Shown: positions 1-5,405 of the stretch, piece by piece
Layout of the letters: each line of letters starts with the position of its first letter
Numbering within the stretch: the stretch's first letter is position 1
NCBI GenBank assembly: GCA_031257235.1
Contig: JAIRPA010000177.1
Span: 1-6,359 of the forward strand
Direction of reading: 5' to 3'
DNA: 6,359 nucleotides
Origin: Burkholderiales bacterium
GTDB taxonomy: Bacteria > Pseudomonadota > Gammaproteobacteria > Burkholderiales > Casimicrobiaceae
Notes under the pieces: generated by a model
Databases searched by the model: none
Seen by the model: the letters and a program-made list of their open reading frames with translations, nothing else
What the model was told of the DNA's origin: nothing
Translations under genes and position numbers: made by a program

Positions 1-450
1 TCAAAGATGGCGAAAATCTATTTCGATCAGGAACAATACGGTCAGGCAATCGTTGCCGCGGATGAAGCGTTACAGCGCAATCCCGACGATTTTCTGGCCA
101 AATCCATTTGGGTGGTCGGCGGTTTGCGCTTGGCGCAAAAAGGGGTGTTTGACATGAAAAACAACACCAAACTTGCCGGCAATGCCGAAAGAGATGCCGT
201 GGCGCTTGCGGAGGCGATGAGAAGCGCTTTGGGGCAGGGTATTTTCCCGTCGGTCGCGCCAAAATCCGGTGCCGTCCAACCGACACCGGCGGTTCGTCCG
301 TCCGGAAGAAGAGATTCCCCGCCTGCCGGAAATCAACCATCGCCGCCTCAACAGCAAAAGCCGTCTACCTCAAGTTCCACGCCGAAACCTTCGACGCAGA
401 ACAGTGGCGGCAAAGCAGCGGATAATCCGTTTGGGTTATTAACGCAGTAA
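1..450 (+). CDS. TPR-repeat protein linked to a T6SS cluster, 5' partial
   Basis: The reading frame is open from the first base, and the first ATG (position 7) has only six bases before it, so the gene most likely begins upstream of the window. The visible part opens with a recognisable tetratricopeptide (TPR) unit: roughly AKIYFDQEQYGQAIVAADEA followed by LQRNPDD, matching the TPR spacing of small and aromatic residues with Pro after the second helix. A further helical stretch follows to about residue 80. The last ~65 residues are rich in Pro, Ser, Gln and Lys and are probably disordered. No signal peptide or membrane segment is visible, but the N-terminus is missing. The stop lies 28 bases before tssB in the same direction, so co-transcription is likely. 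TPR proteins or lipoproteins are known just upstream of tssB in some Burkholderia-type T6SS clusters; an accessory T6SS role is inferred from that position only. Its molecular function is unknown. Confidence 0.7.
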   Translation, partial: SKMAKIYFDQEQYGQAIVAADEALQRNPDDFLAKSIWVVGGLRLAQKGVFDMKNNTKLAGNAERDAVALAEAMRSALGQGIFPSVAPKSGAVQPTPAVRPSGRRDSPPAGNQPSPPQQQKPSTSSSTPKPSTQNSGGKAADNPFGLLTQ

Positions 451-478
451 CTTATATGAAAGATTGAAAGAGTAAATT

Positions 479-998
479 ATGGCTAGAAAAGAAAGTGTTC
501 AGAAGAAGTTGCAAAGAGTGCGTCCTCCTCGCGTTCAGTTGACCTATGATGTTGAAAAGGGCGACGCTATCGAGAAGAAGGAGCTTCCCTTTGTCGTTGG
601 CGTGGTGGGCGACTTTAGCGCGCAATCAAAAGAAGAATTGCCAAAACTCAAAGACCGTAAATTCGTCAATATCGACCGCGATAATTTTGACGACGTGATG
701 AACAGCTTAAAACCGCGCGCCAATTACCGGGTTAAGAATCGTTTAACGCAGGAAGGCGGCACTTTTGCGGTGGACGTGACGTTCAAATTCCATCAATGAT
801 TTCCGTCCCGAATCCGTGGTTCAACAGGTCGAGCCTTTGCGGGAGCTTTTGGAAATCCGCACCAAACTTGCGGACTTGCGCAACAAAATGGCGGGCAACG
901 ATAAGCTCGAAGACTTATTAGGCGAAATTTTAAGCAACACCGAAAAACTCAAACAAATCGCCGAAGAAGCAGATAAGAAGGAGAAAGACCATGAGTAA
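479..998 (+). pseudogene. tssB: TssB (VipA/HsiB) T6SS sheath small subunit, interrupted by a one-base frameshift
   Basis: TssB pairs with TssC to form the cytoplasmic contractile sheath that drives the Hcp tube. The first frame (479-799, 106 codons) carries family features: an N-terminal MARKESVQKKL-type start, the core strand LPFVVGVVGDF at residues 36-46, and DRKFVNIDRDNFDDVM at 59-74. It stops early at TGA 797-799. A second frame continues the protein from about 789 to TAA 996-998 with SINDFRPESVVQQVEP, LRELLEIRTKLADLRNKM and a charged C-terminal helix, the usual TssB C-terminal half. Skipping one T at 788/789 joins FK to SINDF, as in VipA-like proteins (FKSLADF), and rebuilds 172 residues, a normal family length. 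A modest ribosome site (AAGAG, 468-472) precedes ATG 479. The restored stop overlaps the tssC start by 8 bases, which confirms that frame as the original. As written, the product would lack its C-terminal helices and should not form sheath. A sequencing or assembly error is equally possible. Confidence 0.9.
978..983 (+). promoter_or_regulatory. Ribosome binding site of tssC
   Basis: AAGGAG lies inside the 3' end of tssB, seven bases before ATG 991. It fixes the tssC start and is the best Shine-Dalgarno match near the tssB/tssC junction. It could let tssC be translated independently of tssB. Confidence 0.75.
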
Positions 999-2481
999 AG
1001 CGACCGCAAACGCCGCGGCGCCGGCCGCTCAGCAAGCCGACGCAAGTTTATTGGACAGCATCGTAGAACAGAGCCGCGTCGCCCAGTCCAGCGAAGAACA
1101 CAATCGCGCCAGAGACATCATTTCGCAGTTGGTCAACGAAGTGATGAAAGGCACGGTGGTGGTGTCCGATAATTTATCCGCGATGTTAGACGCGCGTGTT
1201 GCGGAGCTTGATCAACTGATTTCCGCACAATTGAGCGAAGTCATGCACGCCAAAGAATTTCAAGAGCTTGAAGCCTCTTGGCGCGGCTTGCATTATCTTT
1301 GCCACGAAACCGAAACCAGCCCGATGTTGAAGATCAAAGTTTTCAACGTCACCAAAAAGCAGCTCGTTCGTGATTTCCAATCGGCGATCGAGTTCGATCA
1401 AAGCATGATGTTCAAAAAGATTTACGAAGAAGAGTTCGGAACGTTCGGCGGCGCGCCGTTTGGCACGTTGTTGGGCAACTTCGAGCTTTCTCGTGGTCCT
1501 GAAGACATGTATTTCATTGAGCAGATGTCGCACGTTGCCGCGGCGTCTCACGCGCCCTTTATTGCGGCGGCGGCGCCCGGCTTGTTGGGGCTTGAGAGCT
1601 TTGAAGAATTAGGCAAACCGCGCGATTTAGCCAAAATTTTTGATACTTTGGAATACGCAAAATGGCGTAGCTTCAGAGAATCGGAAGATTCGCGTTATGT
1701 CGGCTTGACGATGCCGCGCTTTTTGGGGCGTCAACCGTATGATCCCAAAGAAGGTCAAACCACGGACGGCTTTAATTTCGTGGAAGAGGTCGACGGCACC
1801 AATCACGATAAATACTTATGGTGTAACGCGGCGTGGGCATTTGGCGCGCGCGTCACCAACGCGTTTTCGCTTTATGGCTGGTGTGCCGCTATTCGCGGGG
1901 TGGAAGGCGGTGGCTTGGTTGAAGGCTTGCCGACCCACACGTTCAAAACCGATGACGGCGATATTGCCTTGAAATGCCCGACCGAAATCGCCATCACCGA
2001 TCGTCGTGAAAAAGAATTGAGCGACGCCGGTTTGATTCCGTTGGTTCACTGCAAAAACCAAGATTACGCAGCGTTTTTTGGTGCGCAATCCGCACAAAAA
2101 GCGAAGAAATACAACACGGATTCTGCCAACGCCAACGCGATTTTGTCGGCACAATTGCAATATATTTATTCCGTGTCGCGCGTGGCTCATTACTTAAAAG
2201 CAATGATGAGAGACAAAATCGGTAGTTTTGCTTCGGCGGACAACGTAGAGTCTTTCTTAAATCGTTGGATTTCGCAGTACGTGCTTTTGGACGATAACGC
2301 ACCTCAAGAGCAAAAAGCGCAATTCCCGTTGCGCGAGGCTTCGGTCAAAGTGTCTGAAGTGCCGGGTCGCCCCGGGGTTTATCGCGCGGTTGCGTTCTTG
2401 CGTCCGCACTTCCAGCTGGACGAGCTTTCGATTTCGTTGCGTCTGGTGGCGGAATTGCCGGCAGGGGCAAAAAAAGGCTAA
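991..2481 (+). CDS. tssC: TssC (VipB/HsiC/EvpB family) T6SS sheath large subunit
   Basis: Main structural protein of the T6SS contractile sheath, assembling with TssB around the Hcp tube in the cytoplasm. The product is 496 residues, the normal size for the family, and appears intact. Hallmarks include LLDSIVEQSR at residues 20-29, in the N-terminal region that in VipB is bound by the ClpV N-domain; a long conserved stretch DIISQLVNEVMKGTVVVSDN; WRGLHYL starting at W97; MPRFLGRQPYD starting at M241; and the C-terminal signature FQLDELSISLRLVAELP at 474-490. The start at ATG 991 is supported by a strong AAGGAG site at 978-983 with a 7-base spacer. It overlaps the stop of the restored tssB frame (ATGAGTAA), a translational-coupling arrangement. 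If the tssB frameshift is real, ribosomes would stop about 190 bases upstream, but the strong local site could still allow TssC synthesis. A terminator follows at 2508-2531. Confidence 0.97.
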   Translation: MSKATANAAAPAAQQADASLLDSIVEQSRVAQSSEEHNRARDIISQLVNEVMKGTVVVSDNLSAMLDARVAELDQLISAQLSEVMHAKEFQELEASWRGLHYLCHETETSPMLKIKVFNVTKKQLVRDFQSAIEFDQSMMFKKIYEEEFGTFGGAPFGTLLGNFELSRGPEDMYFIEQMSHVAAASHAPFIAAAAPGLLGLESFEELGKPRDLAKIFDTLEYAKWRSFRESEDSRYVGLTMPRFLGRQPYDPKEGQTTDGFNFVEEVDGTNHDKYLWCNAAWAFGARVTNAFSLYGWCAAIRGVEGGGLVEGLPTHTFKTDDGDIALKCPTEIAITDRREKELSDAGLIPLVHCKNQDYAAFFGAQSAQKAKKYNTDSANANAILSAQLQYIYSVSRVAHYLKAMMRDKIGSFASADNVESFLNRWISQYVLLDDNAPQEQKAQFPLREASVKVSEVPGRPGVYRAVAFLRPHFQLDELSISLRLVAELPAGAKKG

Positions 2482-2507
2482 TGCTTTATTTTGTTTTAAT
2501 AGTGAGT

Positions 2508-2531
2508 AAAACGCGGCATTTGCCGCGTTTT
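2508..2531 (+). terminator. Rho-independent terminator after tssC
   Basis: A perfect 10-bp inverted repeat, AAAACGCGGC (2508-2517) and GCCGCGTTTT (2522-2531), encloses a 4-base loop ATTT. The A-tract, GC core and T-tract arrangement is that of an intrinsic terminator and could act in both directions. It sits 26 bases after the tssC stop and inside an otherwise co-directional gene series. It therefore probably ends or attenuates the tssB-tssC transcript before tssH, keeping abundant sheath subunits separate from the catalytic ATPase. That dosage interpretation is inference. Confidence 0.85.
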
Positions 2532-2562
2532 GCTTGTTCGATCATTTGATCATTTTTTTGTC

Positions 2563-2567
2563 AGGAG
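2563..2567 (+). promoter_or_regulatory. Ribosome binding site of tssH
   Basis: AGGAG six bases before ATG 2574 supports this start. The product then begins MATPLKVLIEKLN, a usual ClpV N-terminus. Confidence 0.75.
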
Positions 2568-2573
2568 TGTTGT

Positions 2574-5282
2574 ATGGCTACCCCTTTGAAGGTATTGATT
2601 GAAAAGCTGAACACGTCGTGTCGTAAAGCGACTGAACGAGCGGCGAATATATGTATTGCGCAAGGGCATTACGAAGTCGATATGGAGCATTTATGGCTTG
2701 CGTTGTTGGAGCAGCCGACGAACGATTTTTGCGCGGTCTTAAAGAAAGCCAAAATTGATACGGGCGCGTTGCAAAAAGATTTGCAACGTGAACTTTCTAC
2801 CTTCAAAACGGGAAATCAACGCACACCGGTTTTCTCGTCGCGCCTGCCTAAACTTTTTGAAAACTCATGGTTGATTGCCACACTCGATTCAAGAACGACA
2901 CGCATTCGTTCGGGGCATCTGTTGCTGGCCGCCTTAACCGAGCCGGAACTGCTTCAAATGACGTTACGCGGGTCGCGTCTTTTTGAAAAAGTGCCGGTCG
3001 ATGAGTTAAAACATCATTACGACAAAATCACTCAAGGATCACAAGAAGCCGGCGAGAGCCCGGACTTGGCGCAAACCTCTTTGGCAAAAGACGATGCACA
3101 ACCCAACGCGGCAGGATTGTCCAAAACGCCCGCGCTCGATCAGTTCACGATTGATTTGACGGCGCGCGCGAGAGAAGGGCACATTGATCCGGTGATCGGA
3201 CGGGATACCGAAATCCGCCAAATGATCGACATCTTAACGCGCCGTCGTCAAAACAATCCGATATTGACCGGTGAAGCCGGGGTGGGTAAAACCGCGGTGG
3301 TGGAAGGCTTGGCACTTAAAATTGCCGCCGGCGATGTTCCGCCTTCGTTAAAACCGGTGGTGTTGCGCACGCTTGATTTGGGGCTTTTACAAGCCGGTGC
3401 CAGTGTTAAAGGCGAATTTGAAAATCGTCTGAAAAACGTCATTGATGAAGTCAAGAAAAGCCCGGTGCCCATCGTGCTTTTCATTGATGAAGCGCACACC
3501 ATGATCGGTGCGGGCGGACAGGCAGGGCAGAGTGACGCGGCAAATTTATTAAAGCCTGCTTTAGCGCGGGGGGAATTGCGCACGATAGCGGCGACAACAT
3601 GGAGCGAATACAAGCAGTATTTTGAAAAAGACGCCGCATTGGCAAGACGTTTCCAAGTCGTCAAAGTGGACGAACCCACCGAAGAGCTGGCGGCAAACAT
3701 GTTGCGCGCGATGGTGCCGTTGATGGAAAAACACTTCAACGTGCGCATTTTGGACGAGGCGGTACAAGCGGCGTCGCGTTTGTCGCATCGCTACATCAGC
3801 GGTCGTCAGTTGCCCGATAAAGCGGTGAGCGTGTTGGATACTTCGTGCGCGCGCGTGTCGCTCGGTCGCACCGCCACGCCGGCGGTCATTGACGATGCTC
3901 GTCAAAAGCTGGTGCGTTTGGGCAAAGAGCGCGAAGCGGTGCGTCGTGAAGTGGCCACCGGTAGCGATCAAAAAGAGCGCTTGACCGCGCTGGACGCCGA
4001 AATTGCCGCGTTGAAGAACGAACTTGAAGTCAACGAAAAACGCTTCAAAGAAGAAAGCGACTTGGTCGATAAAATCCAAGCCTTGCGCGCGGAATTGGAA
4101 GCGGAACAAAACGAAGCCAATCCCGATCAAAAAACGGAAGCTGCCGCCTCAAAACGTCGTGAGGCGGGAGACACCACGCCTGAGCTGAAAGCCAAACAAA
4201 AAGCCTTGACGGCATTGCGGGAAGAGTTAGACAAACTCCAAGCCGGTCAGCCGTTAATTCTTCCGCACGTCGACGCGCAGGTCATCGCGGAAGTCATTTC
4301 CGGCTGGACGGGGATTCCCTTAGGGCGCATGGTGGACGATGAAATCAATACCGTGTTGCACTTAAAAGATCACTTAAACGAAAGAATCATCGGTCAGGAT
4401 CATGCCTTAGATGCGATTGCGCAACGTGTGCGGACTTCCCGTGCGGGCTTGGAAGACCCCAACAAACCCAAGGGTGTGTTTCTGTTTGTCGGACCTTCCG
4501 GGGTGGGCAAAACCGAAACGGCGTTGGCGTTGGCGGACATTCTTTATGGCGGCGAGCGCAAAATGGTGACGATCAACATGAGCGAATATCAGGAAGCGCA
4601 CAGCGTGTCGGGCTTGAAAGGTTCGCCTCCGGGGTATGTCGGTTATGGTCAGGGCGGGGTGTTGACGGAAGCGGTACGTCGCCAACCGTACAGTGTCGTC
4701 TTGTTGGACGAAGTCGAAAAAGCGCACCCTGACGTGTTGGAATTATTCTTCCAAGTCTTTGATAAGGGGCAGATGGATGATGCCGAAGGGCGTGAAATCG
4801 ATTTCAGAAACACGCTGATCATTTTGACCTCCAATGTCGGTTCACCGACCATCATGCAGGAATGTTTGTCCAAAGAGAAGAAAGATCGTCCTTTGCCGGA
4901 TGATCTGATTAAGCTATTAACGCCGCAGCTCTATCAGAAGTTCAAACCCGCGTTTTTGGGCAGATTAAAAACCATTCCGTATTACCCGATCGACGACGAA
5001 TCCTTAATTCGCATCATCGAGTTAAAGTTAGGCAGAATCGCGGAACGCGTTCATGCGAATCATCAAGCCGTGTTTGAATGGGATCAAAAGCTGATCGACG
5101 CCGTGTTTGCGCGTTGTACGGAGGTGGATACCGGTGCGCGCAACGTTGATCATATTTTGAACGGAACGTTGTTGCCTGAAATTGCCGGCGAAGTTTTAGG
5201 AAGAATGTCCCAAGATAAGCCGATCACGCGCATTAAAGTGAGCGCGGGCAAAAACGGTAATTTCACGTACAAAGCAAGCTAA
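2574..5282 (+). CDS. tssH: TssH (ClpV) T6SS AAA+ ATPase
   Basis: Hexameric cytoplasmic ATPase of the Clp/Hsp100 family that disassembles contracted TssB/TssC sheath by threading the TssC N-terminus through its pore. The 902-residue product is of normal ClpV length. Domains in order: Clp-N domain (about 1-160); linker; first AAA+ module with Walker A GEAGVGKT (233-240), Walker B ending in D305-E306, pore-loop segment VKGEFENR around G280 and the arginine pair R358-R359; coiled-coil M-domain (about 440-570); second AAA+ module with Walker A GPSGVGKT (640-647), pore loop GSPPGYVGYG with Y688, Walker B ending in D712-E713, sensor-1 N754, arginine finger R797 in FLGRL and sensor-2 GAR ending at R856. 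The ClpV-type GASVKGEFENR loop, rather than ClpB's tyrosine-bearing form, and the sheath-gene neighbours separate it from ClpB. ATG 2574 has an AGGAG site (2563-2567) six bases upstream. All ATPase motifs look intact. Confidence 0.97.
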   Translation: MATPLKVLIEKLNTSCRKATERAANICIAQGHYEVDMEHLWLALLEQPTNDFCAVLKKAKIDTGALQKDLQRELSTFKTGNQRTPVFSSRLPKLFENSWLIATLDSRTTRIRSGHLLLAALTEPELLQMTLRGSRLFEKVPVDELKHHYDKITQGSQEAGESPDLAQTSLAKDDAQPNAAGLSKTPALDQFTIDLTARAREGHIDPVIGRDTEIRQMIDILTRRRQNNPILTGEAGVGKTAVVEGLALKIAAGDVPPSLKPVVLRTLDLGLLQAGASVKGEFENRLKNVIDEVKKSPVPIVLFIDEAHTMIGAGGQAGQSDAANLLKPALARGELRTIAATTWSEYKQYFEKDAALARRFQVVKVDEPTEELAANMLRAMVPLMEKHFNVRILDEAVQAASRLSHRYISGRQLPDKAVSVLDTSCARVSLGRTATPAVIDDARQKLVRLGKEREAVRREVATGSDQKERLTALDAEIAALKNELEVNEKRFKEESDLVDKIQALRAELEAEQNEANPDQKTEAAASKRREAGDTTPELKAKQKALTALREELDKLQAGQPLILPHVDAQVIAEVISGWTGIPLGRMVDDEINTVLHLKDHLNERIIGQDHALDAIAQRVRTSRAGLEDPNKPKGVFLFVGPSGVGKTETALALADILYGGERKMVTINMSEYQEAHSVSGLKGSPPGYVGYGQGGVLTEAVRRQPYSVVLLDEVEKAHPDVLELFFQVFDKGQMDDAEGREIDFRNTLIILTSNVGSPTIMQECLSKEKKDRPLPDDLIKLLTPQLYQKFKPAFLGRLKTIPYYPIDDESLIRIIELKLGRIAERVHANHQAVFEWDQKLIDAVFARCTEVDTGARNVDHILNGTLLPEIAGEVLGRMSQDKPITRIKVSAGKNGNFTYKAS

Positions 5283-5285
5283 CCT

Positions 5286-5322
5286 AAACCCGCTAAAAGC
5301 CTACGGGTTTTTGGCGGGTTTT
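5286..5322 (+). terminator. Rho-independent terminator after tssH, with two alternative pairings
   Basis: Just after the tssH stop, AAACCCGC (5286-5293) can pair with GCGGGTTT (5314-5321), an 8-bp stem. Its first seven bases can instead pair with CGGGTTT (5304-5310), a 7-bp stem with an 11-base loop that is followed directly by two more T. Either form is GC-cored with A/T-rich flanks, as in intrinsic terminators. Its position, four bases after the stop codon, fits an end of the tssH transcript or partial attenuation before tssA. Confidence 0.7.
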
Positions 5323-5324
5323 GA

Positions 5325-5361
5325 ATTTTAAAACCGCGCTTTTGTGTTTCGGTTTTAAAAT
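5325..5361. repeat. Perfect 12-bp inverted repeat upstream of tssA
   Basis: ATTTTAAAACCG (5325-5336) is matched exactly by CGGTTTTAAAAT (5350-5361) around a 13-base spacer. In RNA, the spacer could add a short CGC/GTG pairing with a TTTT loop. The arms could form a second, AT-rich terminator-like hairpin (AAAACCG...CGGTTTT) or serve as a symmetric protein-binding site in the tssH-tssA gap. Each arm contains the self-symmetric TTTTAAAA, the two copies 27 bases apart. The symmetry is directly visible; the role is undetermined. Confidence 0.6.
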
Positions 5362-5393
5362 CACGGTGATGTTGTATTTATTTTTGCCGATAT

Positions 5394-5399
5394 AAGGAA
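5394..5399 (+). promoter_or_regulatory. Ribosome binding site of tssA
   Basis: AAGGAA six bases before ATG 5406 supports this as the tssA start. Confidence 0.65.
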
Positions 5400-5405
5400 T
5401 TCATC

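Noticed and set aside
355..361. GCCGTCT, resembling part of a Neisseriaceae DNA uptake sequence
   Set aside because: Only seven bases match, inside a coding region, and no full uptake sequence was noticed elsewhere in the window.
785..799. Programmed ribosomal frameshift in tssB
   Set aside because: The AAA-TTC context lacks a known slippery motif or stimulatory site, and TssB families are not known to need frameshifting. Mutation or sequence error is simpler.
816..998. Separate 60-residue gene starting at GTG 816
   Set aside because: Its protein is the C-terminal part of TssB, family sequence continues upstream of the GTG in the same frame to 789, and no ribosome site precedes it. It is the second half of the frameshifted tssB.
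1816..2190. Minus-strand open frame inside tssC
   Set aside because: Antisense to strongly conserved TssC sequence, with a composition typical of a reverse-frame shadow.
2540..2559. Second intrinsic terminator formed by GATC-ATTT-GATC and the T run
   Set aside because: The stem is only four to five base pairs with no GC-rich core, too weak to call beside the strong hairpin at 2508-2531.
3561..4130. 189-codon minus-strand open frame inside tssH
   Set aside because: Opposite the ClpV first AAA+ and coiled-coil region. The Phe/Gln/Arg/His-rich composition reflects antisense reading of a charged coiled coil.
5391..5396. TATAAG as a possible -10 box for tssA
   Set aside because: It overlaps the tssA ribosome site, and the nearest -35-like sequence (TTGTAT at 5373-5378) is only about 12 bases away. 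TAAAAT at 5356-5361 also lacks a -35 at proper spacing. No promoter is called.
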